A stretch of DNA of 64,000 nucleotides from an uncultured Flavobacteriaceae bacterium. Lineage in GTDB: Bacteria; Bacteroidota; Bacteroidia; Flavobacteriales; Flavobacteriaceae. The notes below the pieces were generated by a model that saw only the letters and a list, made by a program, of their open reading frames with translations, made no database searches and was not told the origin of the DNA. The DNA lies in the NCBI GenBank assembly GCA_947497245.1, contig CANMFO010000001.1, forward strand, positions 1,426,001 to 1,490,000, given 5' to 3'. A program made the translations under genes and the position numbers. Each line of letters starts with the position of its first letter. Position 1 is the stretch's first letter. This document shows, piece after piece, positions 1 through 9,194 of the stretch.

Positions 1-4
1 CTCC

Positions 5-187
5 TTAAGGGTCCGTGAGCCTATCAACAAAATAATAGTGAAAATGCTGAATGTCGATGCTCTGAAAGCTATAGGTGATCAAGAAGTTGAGGGAGGCAGT
101 CGACAGGGCAACCATCCATATCTGGGGCCGCTTAAACAATAAGTCCTGGTTTACTTTTATTACCTCCCCCGAACGTTTGGTCGTCAT
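5..187 (-). CDS. Small hypothetical protein, translationally coupled to the serine hydrolase
   Basis: This is a complete 60-residue ORF. Its ATG overlaps the stop of the upstream serine hydrolase in an ATGA arrangement, which usually means translational coupling. Residues about 24-44 are mostly hydrophobic and could form one membrane segment; the tail is rich in His and Phe. I do not recognise a family. It could be a genuine small protein or the N-terminal stub of a longer gene ended by a stop near the window edge. The sequence to the left is too short to tell. Confidence 0.35.
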   Translation of the reverse strand: MTTKRSGEVIKVNQDLLFKRPQIWMVALSTASLNFLITYSFQSIDIQHFHYYFVDRLTDP

Positions 188-1947
188 TTGCCCGTCCGCT
201 TAAATTTATATCCGGATAGCATTAAAACGGGTTCCCCGCTTTTTTCCTTTTGCAATTTCACCGTTTCGCCTCCGAAGAAGTCAAAATTGTACCCAGGAAT
301 AACGGCGAGCCCATCGGATATTGGCGATAAACCCAACTGTATCCCCATTTCTCTCGGATATTTGGCACTTCCCCTTATTTCCAGAACATTGTCCGAATTG
401 ACCAGTAGTTGCAGATTATCAATGGTTCGGTAATCATTCTCACCATAATTGTCAACCTTGTATGTTCCTACGGCATTCCTCCAGGAATCCGGTATCTTTT
501 TAGTATTGATTTTCGAGCCCACCACATGCCTGGTACCATTTTCGAACTGCTCCCCAATGATGAGCTCCCCGTTCGATTCTTTCCAAAAAACGTCCATACT
601 GTGCATTTTTATGCCCAAAATCTTGCCATATAGTTTTATCAGACCGTTTGAGTATGGAATACCCACTCCTTTTTTGCCCTCCGCTTTAAGATCGACATCA
701 AACCTATTGCCATTTCTTTTGAAGTTTAAAATTCCAATGGATGTACTGTATGAACCCTCAATTTTTTTGAATTCCGCATTGGTCAATGTGGTTTTCTTGT
801 AAGCAATCTTTTCCTCGGCGGAATTCTGGTATTTGGAAGCCTTGTACTTTTTACCCATGAAAGCATATAACTTGCCCCAACTGTCCCAATGGATCGCACT
901 GCTGGAATTCGAGTTGCTGCAGATAATGATCGAGGTGTCAAGTTCGGGTATAAAAAAGATGTAGGAATAAAAAGGTTCGTGCACCCCCGCCTTTTTGACC
1001 CGGGTATGTCCACTCTTTAGCCGCATTACCTCCCACATGAGCCCGATACCAGTGTCAAACGCCAAGGGCGCACCGGTAAACTGGTTTTGAAGGGCATCCT
1101 CGACAACCGCATCGCTCAGGAACCCCTTATTGGTCCTTCTACCATTCTTGGTATACAAACGAGCTATTTTGAGCATGTCGGACGCACTGGATGTGACCCC
1201 GTCCGAACCAGGGTAGCTATACGTATAGGTCTTGGTCTCAACTCCCTTGTTATACCCCTTTGTATGTTGGGCCGGACCAAAATACGAATGGTTCATTTTC
1301 AGAGGCTTGAATATATTGTTTTCGACGTATTCCTCATAAGAAACCCCGGACACCCGGGCTACCAGCAAGGACAAAAGATCAACCCCCCAATCCGAATATT
1401 GATATACCCTTCCGGGCGGGGAAATGAGGTATTCCTCCTTGGAGTTCAGCAAAAGATTCTCCAGGGGCTCCGGTCCTTTCTTCATAAATCCTTTTGCAAG
1501 CAGTCTGGGAAGGCCCGCATAGTGGGAAAGCAAATGTCGTACGGTAAACCCGTTTTCACCCTTAAAATGTGACCTCATGGAGAAGTCCTGAACATAGTGG
1601 GTGTAGGGTTTGTCTATATCGATCCGTCCATCCGTGTACAATTTTAAAATGGCCGTGGAAGTAATGATCTTTGATACGGAACCGATGGGATACTCCGTAT
1701 CTTTGGTCGCTTTGATGTTTTTGGATTTATCCGAGAACCCGAACCCTTCCGCAAGGACCAGTTGGTCCTCAATTTCCATAGCAATGCTCAAGCCAGTAAC
1801 ATGGTGTTTTTTCATTTTCTTCAATACATGCTCTTTGAAGTCTTGTTTAAAACGTTCCAATTCGGCAGGTGAAAAATATTTTTGGGCACTGATTTCGCAT
1901 GCGAACAGCAATCCCAGTACAAGAAAGGTTTTGTGATGTAGTTTCAT
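184..1947 (-). CDS. Exported serine hydrolase, beta-lactamase/penicillin-binding-protein fold
   Basis: This 587-residue protein belongs to the class C beta-lactamase-related serine hydrolases, which act on D-amino-acid peptides, esters or amides. The start is set at the ATG opening a signal peptide (MKLHHKTFLVLGLLFA...SAQ). The 735-residue track ORF extends upstream through sequence with no signal peptide or family resemblance. Visible motifs are SxxK as SVSK near residues 90-93, with the nucleophile first, and a YSD motif (YxN equivalent) near residue 190. The HTRVKKAG stretch may be the KTG-box equivalent. About 200 residues beyond the catalytic domain form a beta-rich C-terminal extension, common in Bacteroidota members. 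It is the most downstream long gene of a leftward series of exported hydrolases. The substrate cannot be assigned. Confidence 0.85.
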   Translation of the reverse strand: MKLHHKTFLVLGLLFACEISAQKYFSPAELERFKQDFKEHVLKKMKKHHVTGLSIAMEIEDQLVLAEGFGFSDKSKNIKATKDTEYPIGSVSKIITSTAILKLYTDGRIDIDKPYTHYVQDFSMRSHFKGENGFTVRHLLSHYAGLPRLLAKGFMKKGPEPLENLLLNSKEEYLISPPGRVYQYSDWGVDLLSLLVARVSGVSYEEYVENNIFKPLKMNHSYFGPAQHTKGYNKGVETKTYTYSYPGSDGVTSSASDMLKIARLYTKNGRRTNKGFLSDAVVEDALQNQFTGAPLAFDTGIGLMWEVMRLKSGHTRVKKAGVHEPFYSYIFFIPELDTSIIICSNSNSSSAIHWDSWGKLYAFMGKKYKASKYQNSAEEKIAYKKTTLTNAEFKKIEGSYSTSIGILNFKRNGNRFDVDLKAEGKKGVGIPYSNGLIKLYGKILGIKMHSMDVFWKESNGELIIGEQFENGTRHVVGSKINTKKIPDSWRNAVGTYKVDNYGENDYRTIDNLQLLVNSDNVLEIRGSAKYPREMGIQLGLSPISDGLAVIPGYNFDFFGGETVKLQKEKSGEPVLMLSGYKFKRTGK

Positions 1948-2613
1948 GATTCCAATTCGTTTATGATTGTTATTCCGACAAAAGTAGTTGCGGTAAAAGA
2001 CCGGGTTGGCATAAAACGGTTCAAAACAAAGCGAAACGGTATGAATTTTAGGTTGGACCGCTATTGGACAATCCGTTCCCTTTGGTAAAATCATGAATTC
2101 GGTCGGAAAACAGCGAAGTGGCCCTTGAGTTCCACGGCGCTTATTTTTTGTCCCAAGGAAAAAACGGATTGCCATTTTGGACCTCAATTGGGCCGTGCAA
2201 AGTTGGGTTGAAGATGAGATGCCCACAATCAACGAAAGGGTATGATCGGTCCCGGAAAGAAACGTTTTTTTGGGACTGCCCTGTTGGCTACCACAAAATT
2301 GGAATGGATAGGGTTTCACCCCGTCCGGTGACATTGGCCCTCCTCTTCCAAATCCCCAAACCAAGGGGTGCCGGGTGATTTCGCCAAACAACTGTTATCA
2401 TTTCCAGTACGGCCCTTAACGCCCTGCATTGGGTTTTTTTGGTTGTTGTCTAACGGACCGATGGGACCCGTATATCGGGCAGCACCACCGGCATTTTATG
2501 GTGCCGGACTTATTTCAGCGTGTTCTTGTTGTCCGGACATTTTATTAATTATCATCGACGGAACGGTCCATTTCAAGGGAGCATCACTACAGCTGAAAAA
2601 GTATCCTTCAAGC
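1948..2613. other. Intergenic region, no convincing gene
   Basis: These 666 bases separate the serine hydrolase start from the esterase stop. The ORFs listed here are short, overlap on both strands and look like no family. The part nearest 1948 holds the likely promoter of the serine hydrolase. A weak 6-bp hairpin (CCGGCA/TGCCGG, 2488-2507) has no T-tract on either strand. Confidence 0.6.
1979..1986 (-). promoter_or_regulatory. Candidate -7 box of the serine hydrolase promoter
   Basis: On the minus strand the sequence reads TACTTTTG, an exact match to the Bacteroidota -7 consensus TAnnTTTG, 31 bases upstream of the chosen ATG. No TTG lies at the usual -33 spacing, so this is a partial promoter match. 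The same TACTTTTGTCG string recurs upstream of the lipoprotein gene at 46846. Confidence 0.4.
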
Positions 2614-3480
2614 TCATTCCCTGAAAATCCACTTTAGCCCTTCTTCGAATGCAAATTCGGGCACGTCATAATGTCCATGGTTTTGAAACTCGGTACTCCT
2701 TAAATTGACGCCCTTATATTTTCTGTCCACCAGTTTTTTAACAAATTCCCTATGGGCCTTTAACAACGCTAGCTTAGCGTCGAGCCCCCCGATCCCGATG
2801 AAGAGGCTCTTACCGGACAATAATTCCGTATCCTCGGCTTTGGCCAGGTCTTCCTCTAATTTGTAGGTTTCGGTTTTTGTGCCATAGACACCGGAAATGG
2901 AGATAAACTTTCCAAAAGTGTCCGTCTTGTACCGGGCATCATTCAATAGAACATAGGTCGAAAAGTGGGCCGAAGCGGAATATCCAAACAAAAGCCTGTC
3001 ATAGGGTTTTTTACTGGCCCGGAATTCAGATTCTATCCTCGGAATCAAGTCTTCCCTAAAAAAAGCATGAAATGCATCGACCTTACCCATAGTAAATGAA
3101 TGTCGCTGCCGCTCCGTATATCCTATGCCGATCAGTATGGTCGGAGGAATGTCTTTGCTGTCTGTCAGCTTCTTAACAATATTGGTCATTCCCTCCCCCC
3201 TTTCCAAAAGAAAATCCAAGGTCCCTTCATCCGCATCAAAAAAATAGTGGGCGTCCAGCACATACATGCTGTTATACATTTTGTTCGGATTTTCTCCATA
3301 CCCCTGTGGAAGTATTACTTCAATGGAGAGGGTATCCATCAATTTCTCCGATATGATCACAAAACTTTTATGCGGTTGATTCGGGGGGGCAATACTTTTG
3401 GCGTTACCGTTTGTGACCAATAAGATGGCCAATACCAATAAACTTAGTGATCTTGAAACCGGTTTAAAAATGGCGCTCAT
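2614..3480 (-). CDS. Exported alpha/beta-hydrolase, putative esterase (IroE/esterase D-like)
   Basis: This 288-residue protein begins at an ATG giving a clean signal peptide (MSAIFKPVSRSLSLLVLAIL...NGNA). The longer track ORF would add 38 charged residues and overlap the next gene. The putative nucleophile elbow is GYSAS in the LLFGYSASAHF stretch. Late NHGHYD supplies a likely catalytic His, and VLDAHYFFDADEG fits the early strands of the putative esterase family (PF00756), which cleaves esters such as siderophore or acyl esters. It lies downstream of the M19 dipeptidase on the same strand. The substrate is unknown. Confidence 0.8.
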   Translation of the reverse strand: MSAIFKPVSRSLSLLVLAILLVTNGNAKSIAPPNQPHKSFVIISEKLMDTLSIEVILPQGYGENPNKMYNSMYVLDAHYFFDADEGTLDFLLERGEGMTNIVKKLTDSKDIPPTILIGIGYTERQRHSFTMGKVDAFHAFFREDLIPRIESEFRASKKPYDRLLFGYSASAHFSTYVLLNDARYKTDTFGKFISISGVYGTKTETYKLEEDLAKAEDTELLSGKSLFIGIGGLDAKLALLKAHREFVKKLVDRKYKGVNLRSTEFQNHGHYDVPEFAFEEGLKWIFRE

Positions 3481-3541
3481 GGCAGTTGTTTTTAAGTTAT
3501 TTTTCCTTTTTGGGAGAACAGGCGGGATAAAATGCCCTGTC

Positions 3542-4852
3542 TTAGGGCGTTGATCGTATTTCTTGCGCAACCCTTGCCACCTCATCCAATACACGCAACA
3601 GGTTCCCGCTCCAAAGTTGGCCGATTTGATCTTCGCTATAGCCCCGTCGCACTAACTCAAGGGTTATGTTCATGGTTTCCGAAACATCCATCCACCCTTC
3701 TACTCCGCCACCTCCATCAAAATCGCTACTGATTCCAACATGGCGAATTCCAATTTTTTCAACCAGATAATCTATATGGTCGACAAAATCGGAAACATTT
3801 ACGGCTTCGGGAAAATCGGTCATTGTACTTTTTTTTTCTTGCACAATTGCCGTAACCTTTTTAAGGGTGTCCAGGAAATCAAGTTGCTCTTCATAACTGA
3901 GCACATCAAATTCTGCTATAGAGTACATTTTTACATTTAGGGAATCAACCACTTGTTCTTGAATTTCCTCTTCCCTTTTTGTCCGGGCCTCGTTTTTTTC
4001 AGCATTCAAATGGGTGGCAAGTGCCATGGTTTGGACTACCCCATCATTTTGCTCTATCCACTCCAGTTGCTCGTCGTCCAAATTCCCTGTATGGTCGCAC
4101 AATGCCCTCGCAGAGGAGTGGGATGCTATTACCGGTGCCCTGCTTAAATCTATCGCTTGCTTAACGGCTTCTTTGGAAGTATGCGATAGATCGATCATAA
4201 TTCCCAATCTGTTCATTTCCCGGACCACTTCCCTTCCAAGATCGCTCAGGCCATTGTGAAGCCAACTGTCATCTAATTCTCCCGTGTGGCTGTCCGATAG
4301 TTGGCTATGGCCATTATGCGCCAAAGACATGTACCTTGCGCCCAAATCGTAAAACTTCTTTACATTGCCGATCTCCAGACCTATCGGATAGGCATTTTCA
4401 ACACCTATCATGGCAACCTTCTTTCCGGCCCTATTGATGCGCCTCACATCTTCTGAACTGGTCGCCAGTTCAATGCGCTCCGGAGCAAATTCATTTACCA
4501 ATTTGTGGATGGCATTGAACTTCGCCATCGCATTCTCGTGAGCTCTTGAATAGCCCTCGACCGACAACGCGTCTTGACCGGTATATACGCTGAACCAGAC
4601 GACATCCAGCCCCCCTTCATCCATCTTGGGCAAGTTTACCTGTGTATTGATATCTTGGGAATAATTCCTGGATTCAACGAAATTCCGGACGTCAATATCA
4701 CAATGGGAGTCCAAGGTTATCGCCCGTTCATGAATCACCTTGGCTTTGGCATGCAACTGGTCTTCACTGATGTTGGTCTTTTCTTTTTTACAGGAAGTAC
4801 TGAAAAGGGCGGCACATAAAATGGTGATCGATATCTTTTTACTTCGTGTCAT
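3542..4852 (-). CDS. Membrane dipeptidase, peptidase family M19, lipoprotein
   Basis: This 436-residue protein is a renal-dipeptidase-like zinc enzyme that hydrolyses dipeptides, including those with D-residues. The N-terminus is a lipoprotein signal ending at Cys21 (ALFSTSC). Family motifs are the first metal pair in DSHCDID (HxD), ENAYPI with the bridging Glu, IDLSHTS and ASHSSARALCDH with metal-site His residues, and GISSDFDGGGG near the C-terminus. Length is normal for M19. It is 10 bases from the NTF2-like gene upstream, suggesting one transcript, and is likely periplasmic and membrane-anchored. Confidence 0.92.
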   Translation of the reverse strand: MTRSKKISITILCAALFSTSCKKEKTNISEDQLHAKAKVIHERAITLDSHCDIDVRNFVESRNYSQDINTQVNLPKMDEGGLDVVWFSVYTGQDALSVEGYSRAHENAMAKFNAIHKLVNEFAPERIELATSSEDVRRINRAGKKVAMIGVENAYPIGLEIGNVKKFYDLGARYMSLAHNGHSQLSDSHTGELDDSWLHNGLSDLGREVVREMNRLGIMIDLSHTSKEAVKQAIDLSRAPVIASHSSARALCDHTGNLDDEQLEWIEQNDGVVQTMALATHLNAEKNEARTKREEEIQEQVVDSLNVKMYSIAEFDVLSYEEQLDFLDTLKKVTAIVQEKKSTMTDFPEAVNVSDFVDHIDYLVEKIGIRHVGISSDFDGGGGVEGWMDVSETMNITLELVRRGYSEDQIGQLWSGNLLRVLDEVARVAQEIRSTP

Positions 4853-4862
4853 AATTTCACTA

Positions 4863-5408
4863 TCATTCCAGAACTTTTGGTTTGGGCCTGTCCGGACCCG
4901 GAATTTCGTTAAGAATGGAAACGATCCACCAGCGCCCTCCTTTTTTCATCAAATGAAAGGAATCCACACCTTCCCTGGGCGCTTTACCCTTACCGGGAAC
5001 GAATGAGGTGTACAATACCAGTACATGCGCTATATTTCCAAAGACCATGGTTTCCATTTTAACTACCTTTTCCTCAAAGCCAGTAGTCCTTACATCTGCA
5101 TTATGGATGAAATTGACAAAATCCAAAACCCAACCATCCAAGGTCAATGCCTCCGTTTTCGTTTTGTCCAAACGCATCACTACGGTTGCCTCTTTTAAAA
5201 ACAGGCTCCGTACATGATCCCAATCCGGGGTTTTTTCAGCCGGAAAAGTGACTTGGTCGTACAAATGCCGCACCAGGACCTCCGGGTCTTTGAACTGGGC
5301 ACCGACCTGCGCCCTTAACAACGTATTGCCCAGTATAAACACGAGAGGGAACAAATAAAACCTTCGGTGTTTTATCGGGCATGTCATGAATTTCGAAAGC
5401 CGTTTCAT
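4863..5408 (-). CDS. Exported NTF2/SnoaL-like protein
   Basis: The product is about 181 residues from the ATG at 5408; the track start three codons earlier is a TTG. A signal peptide (FYLFPLVFILGNTLLRAQ) is followed by a compact alpha+beta domain. Its pattern fits the SnoaL-like/NTF2 cone fold: an N-terminal helix with a WDHVRSLF turn, then VVMRLD, KMETMVFGNIAHVLVLYTSF and a final WWIVSILNE strand. No catalytic role can be assigned; such domains include ketosteroid-isomerase-like enzymes and non-catalytic binders. It sits between the M1 and M19 peptidase genes and is probably co-transcribed with them. Confidence 0.65.
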   Translation of the reverse strand: MKRLSKFMTCPIKHRRFYLFPLVFILGNTLLRAQVGAQFKDPEVLVRHLYDQVTFPAEKTPDWDHVRSLFLKEATVVMRLDKTKTEALTLDGWVLDFVNFIHNADVRTTGFEEKVVKMETMVFGNIAHVLVLYTSFVPGKGKAPREGVDSFHLMKKGGRWWIVSILNEIPGPDRPKPKVLE

Positions 5409-5475
5409 AAGGTTCAACGTTCATTGGGACAGCCGGTGATTCCCGGCCGCTGCCCGTTTTGTTCGGTTTTATGGC

Positions 5476-7695
5476 TTATTTTCCTTTGATCTTATCCTTG
5501 AAACTATCAAAATCCGATTTGCCCTTTACTCTGGGGAAAATATTGTTTTCAACATCAACATCGGCAGTCTCTTCATTCGGATCCAATTTTATCGATGCCA
5601 CTTTTTTGTTAAAGTAAAACACCTTGGAGAGCTCATTTTCATTGAAGCGCCAAACCTCAGCTGGAATCTCAATTGCTTCATTGGTACCATCTTCGAATTC
5701 AATCTCCAACAAGAGGGGCATAACAAGTCCACCCTTGTTTGAAAAGGACATTTCATAAAAATGCTTGCTTTCCATTCTGCCGGACAGCGTCTCCTCGTCC
5801 AGTTTGTTCATGAACTCACCGTAATATACATCTTCGGTTTTATTGAGTTCAAGGAAGGTGGGTTGTCGAAAACTATCGATAACCTCTGCTTTTTTGGAAG
5901 GGCCATCATCACCAAAACGATAATATTTCACATCGTCCAAAGCGATATCGACATGGTCCGTTGAATAAAACCACCCTCTCCAAAACCAATCCAGATCCAC
6001 GCCGGAGGCATCCTCCATGGTTCTAAAAAAGTCAGCTGGCTTGGGGTGTTTAAAGGCCCACCGTTGTGCATACGTTTTAAAGGCCATGTCGAACAATTCC
6101 GGTTTCATTATGGTTTCCCTCAGGATGTTCAGGGCCGCGGCTGGCTTGCCATACGCATTGTTGCCGAGCTCGGCCATCATCAATTGATCGGCATTGACCA
6201 TCAGGGGGCGCATTCCCTCGAACCCGCTTCCCATATATTGTACAATTTTGTTTGCGGGACCGCGATTTGATGGAAAGTTGGTATAATTTTCCTGTTCGGT
6301 CCTGTATTCCAGGAATGAGTTCAGCCCCTCATCCATCCAGGCCCATTGCCTTTCGTCCGAATTGATGATCATGGGAAAATAATTATGTCCGACCTCATGG
6401 ATGATGACCCCGATCATCCCATATTTCTTGGCGTCTGAATACGTTCCGTCCGCGTTTGGCCTGCCAAAATTGAAACAGATCATCGGATACTCCATTCCTA
6501 TATCCGCCGCATGTACCGAAGTTGCGACCGGGTAAGGGTAGTCAATGGTATACTTTGAGTATGTTTTAATGGTGTTCACTACCGCCTTGGTAGACTCTTT
6601 TTCCCATAGCGGATTTCCTTCCTTGGGATAAAATGACATGGCCAGAATATCCTTTTTGCCCATCTTTACGGCCTGTGCGTCCCAAATGAACTTACGGGAA
6701 CTCGCGAAGGCAAAATCCCTGACATTCGTCGCCTTGAATTTCCAGGTGCGGTTTTTGGCGGTCCCTTCTTTTTCGTTCTCAATGGCTTCACTTTCGTCAA
6801 CGATCACTACGGGCTTATCGTAGGATTTTTTGGCCGATCTGAACCTGGACAATTGTTTTTTGCTCAAAACCTCCTCTGGATTCTGCAGTTCTCCGGTAGC
6901 CGCCACGATGTGATCGTCCGGGACCGTTATCTCCACATCGTAGTCGCCGAATGTCAACGCAAATTCGCCAGTTCCCAAAAATTGTTTGTTCTGCCAACCT
7001 GTGTAATCATCATAAACACATAAACGGGGATAAAACTGGGCAATGGTATATAAATAGTTTCTGTCTTTGGGAAAATACTCCAGACCACTGCGCCCGTAGT
7101 CTTCCGAGCGATCATTGATGTTGTACCACCAACCCATGCTAAATTCGAAGGATTCTCCGGGCTTTAAAGGCGTTGGCAGGTCAATTCGCATCATCGTCTT
7201 GTTGATGACAAATGGCAGGTCCTGCTTGGATCTGTCCACGACCGAGGTGAGGTGCATTCCGCCCTCAGTGGAAACCTCGTTCAAGTTGAGTCTTAAAAAA
7301 CGGGTGTTCCAGTTCCCCTTTTCAAATCCCTTTAAAGTGCCCGTCAATGTTTTATCGCTGTTTTTATCCCGAATGTTCTGATCCAGTTGTATCCAAATAT
7401 AATGTAAGGTCTGGGGAGAGTTGTTGTGGTACTCCACGGATTGCGAACCCGTCACTTTTTGAGTTCCGTCATCAAGCCTTACCTTAATTTTGTAATCTGC
7501 CTTTTGTTGCCAATATTTAGGTCCCGGGGCGCCATCCGAAGCCCGAAACTCATTTGGTGTGGGCAACATTTGGCCCAGTTGTTCGAACTTTCCTTTCCAT
7601 TTATTTTGCTGGGCGCCTAGGGTATAGGTCCCGAGAAGAAAGACACCTGTAACGATCCATTTTGCAACGAATCTTGCTTTCCAACTTAAAGTCAT
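5476..7695 (-). CDS. M1 family zinc metallopeptidase (aminopeptidase-like), exported
   Basis: This 739-residue protein carries a signal peptide (WIVTGVFLLGTYTLGAQQ) and the gluzincin signature HEVGH-(18 residues)-E, ending in WMDEGLNSF. That places both zinc-binding His residues, the catalytic Glu and the third ligand. The upstream GMEYPMICF stretch matches the G-x-M-E-N/Y exopeptidase motif of M1 enzymes. The N-terminal part is the usual beta-saddle; a beta-rich region follows the catalytic domain. It likely removes N-terminal residues from peptides in the periplasm. It is the first gene of the leftward hydrolase series and is divergent from the LytS-type kinase. Confidence 0.92.
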   Translation of the reverse strand: MTLSWKARFVAKWIVTGVFLLGTYTLGAQQNKWKGKFEQLGQMLPTPNEFRASDGAPGPKYWQQKADYKIKVRLDDGTQKVTGSQSVEYHNNSPQTLHYIWIQLDQNIRDKNSDKTLTGTLKGFEKGNWNTRFLRLNLNEVSTEGGMHLTSVVDRSKQDLPFVINKTMMRIDLPTPLKPGESFEFSMGWWYNINDRSEDYGRSGLEYFPKDRNYLYTIAQFYPRLCVYDDYTGWQNKQFLGTGEFALTFGDYDVEITVPDDHIVAATGELQNPEEVLSKKQLSRFRSAKKSYDKPVVIVDESEAIENEKEGTAKNRTWKFKATNVRDFAFASSRKFIWDAQAVKMGKKDILAMSFYPKEGNPLWEKESTKAVVNTIKTYSKYTIDYPYPVATSVHAADIGMEYPMICFNFGRPNADGTYSDAKKYGMIGVIIHEVGHNYFPMIINSDERQWAWMDEGLNSFLEYRTEQENYTNFPSNRGPANKIVQYMGSGFEGMRPLMVNADQLMMAELGNNAYGKPAAALNILRETIMKPELFDMAFKTYAQRWAFKHPKPADFFRTMEDASGVDLDWFWRGWFYSTDHVDIALDDVKYYRFGDDGPSKKAEVIDSFRQPTFLELNKTEDVYYGEFMNKLDEETLSGRMESKHFYEMSFSNKGGLVMPLLLEIEFEDGTNEAIEIPAEVWRFNENELSKVFYFNKKVASIKLDPNEETADVDVENNIFPRVKGKSDFDSFKDKIKGK

Positions 7696-8141
7696 ATTTC
7701 CAATGGTTTTGAATTTGATGATCCTTCGGGAACTATATTATTGAAACGGGGCAAAAGTTCAAAGTTTAATAAACAAGTACCCCTTTCAAAAGGACGATAA
7801 CCGACTCATGGTCAACAAATGGCAATTTTGGACGGCAGGCAGACCCAAGCGCCCATTGCGATCAACCGTTGACAATGGGAACGCTATGATTCTATATAGA
7901 AAAATCATGAATGCAAAGGGGGCGGCACTTCCCGATCGGCGCCAGTGACCATACTTTTCCAGCCCGGAAAACAGATTTACGTCTACTCCCGACCCTTTAT
8001 CGTCGTAAAAAACAGGATTGCCGTAAACAATGCCCGGATATTGCCATTAGGTTGTTATTTATACCCCTTCCATGAATCTGGGATGTTGGATTTTTTGATT
8101 CTCCGCGAATACCTTGTACTTTCATTCATAATTCGTTGTCC
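7696..8141. other. Divergent promoter region between M1 peptidase and LytS-type kinase
   Basis: These 446 bases separate two divergently transcribed genes and hold no recognisable gene; the 66-residue ORF in the track is not convincing. The right end contains the candidate promoter of the sensor kinase, described separately. Confidence 0.6.
8095..8124 (+). promoter_or_regulatory. Candidate promoter of the LytS/LytTR operon
   Basis: A TTG at 8095-8097 is followed, after 19 bases, by TACTTTCA at 8117-8124, a six-of-eight match to the Bacteroidota -7 box TAnnTTTG at normal spacing. Transcription would begin about ten bases before the ATG at 8142, giving a very short leader. Confidence 0.4.
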
Positions 8142-9194
8142 ATGAATTTCAAGTATATCGTTGAGCGAGGAACGAAACAGAGGATTGTAGAGCATTTCCT
8201 TTTTTGGATCGCTGTTATTTGTCATTTAATGCTCTATTTTTGGCACCCCAATCCGTTTTTGGTGAAGTTCAAATACCTGGTGATCAACCTCCCTGGCGAA
8301 ATATTTTTCATTTACTTCACCTTATACTTTTTGTTGCCCAGGTATCTTTTAAGAAAAAAATACCTGTCATTTTTGGTATCGTTCCTTTTGCTGGGGTATT
8401 TTAACGAAGTAGTTAGAACGGCAGTATTGAGAATGGTGTTCCATCCCGATCTGGAGTATCCGGTGAAGAGTTATTTCATCCACAACGGGCTTTTTAATAT
8501 TTTCTACACCTATTTTTATGCTACCGTTGCAATTGCATTGCACCTGACGAGAAAGTGGTATTTGGAAAATCAATTGGCCAAGAAAGTGCTGGAAGATAAG
8601 TTCCGGGCAGAACTAAAACTAAAGGATTTGGAGTTGAACCTTCTTAAAGCGCAGTTGCATCCGCATTTTTTGTTCAACACTTTGAACAACCTTTATGGTC
8701 TGACCCTTGAAAAATCGGACAAAGCATCGGAAATAGTCCTAAGAATGTCCAAACTCCTAAGCTATATGTTATATGAATGTAATGTGGAATCCGTTCTCTT
8801 AAAAAAAGAAATTGACCATGTTCTAAATTATATTTCAATAGAAGCACTAAGATATGACGATGACCTGAAACTGGATATCATCAACAATTGCAAAACCAGT
8901 GGAAAGCACATTGCGCCCCTGGTGATTCTACCGTTCATAGAAAACTGTTTCAAACATGGTGTGACCAATACAGTGGGGAAATCCTGGATGAAAGTCCACT
9001 TTGACTCTACCGAAAACTTCGACTTTGTCATGAATGTAGAGAATAGTATTTCCGAATCGGGCGGTACCCCAAAAAATGGCATAGGACTCCGGAATGTGAG
9101 GCAACGGCTCAATAGCATATACCCCAACGGCCATAGGTTGTCCATAAAAGAACTCGATGGTAAATTTTCAGTAAGCTTAAAGTTAAAATTATGA
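8142..9194 (+). CDS. Sensor histidine kinase, LytS/YehU type
   Basis: This 350-residue membrane kinase starts at the ATG two codons after the TTG used in the track. Four hydrophobic segments fill roughly residues 15-145, followed by a short coiled linker. The phosphoacceptor motif of the His_kinase family (PF06580) is QLHPHFLFNTLNNL, with the first His of HPHF as acceptor. An N-box (LPFIENCFKHG) and a G-box (GIGLRNVRQRL) form the ATP site. No extracellular sensor domain is present, so the signal is probably read by the membrane part. It overlaps the response regulator by four bases (ATGA), so the two are coupled. Confidence 0.93.
   Translation: MNFKYIVERGTKQRIVEHFLFWIAVICHLMLYFWHPNPFLVKFKYLVINLPGEIFFIYFTLYFLLPRYLLRKKYLSFLVSFLLLGYFNEVVRTAVLRMVFHPDLEYPVKSYFIHNGLFNIFYTYFYATVAIALHLTRKWYLENQLAKKVLEDKFRAELKLKDLELNLLKAQLHPHFLFNTLNNLYGLTLEKSDKASEIVLRMSKLLSYMLYECNVESVLLKKEIDHVLNYISIEALRYDDDLKLDIINNCKTSGKHIAPLVILPFIENCFKHGVTNTVGKSWMKVHFDSTENFDFVMNVENSISESGGTPKNGIGLRNVRQRLNSIYPNGHRLSIKELDGKFSVSLKLKL

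Noticed and set aside
1948-2391. N-terminal extension of the serine hydrolase ORF
   Set aside because: The added residues lack a signal peptide or family similarity, and a clean signal peptide begins at the ATG at 1947.
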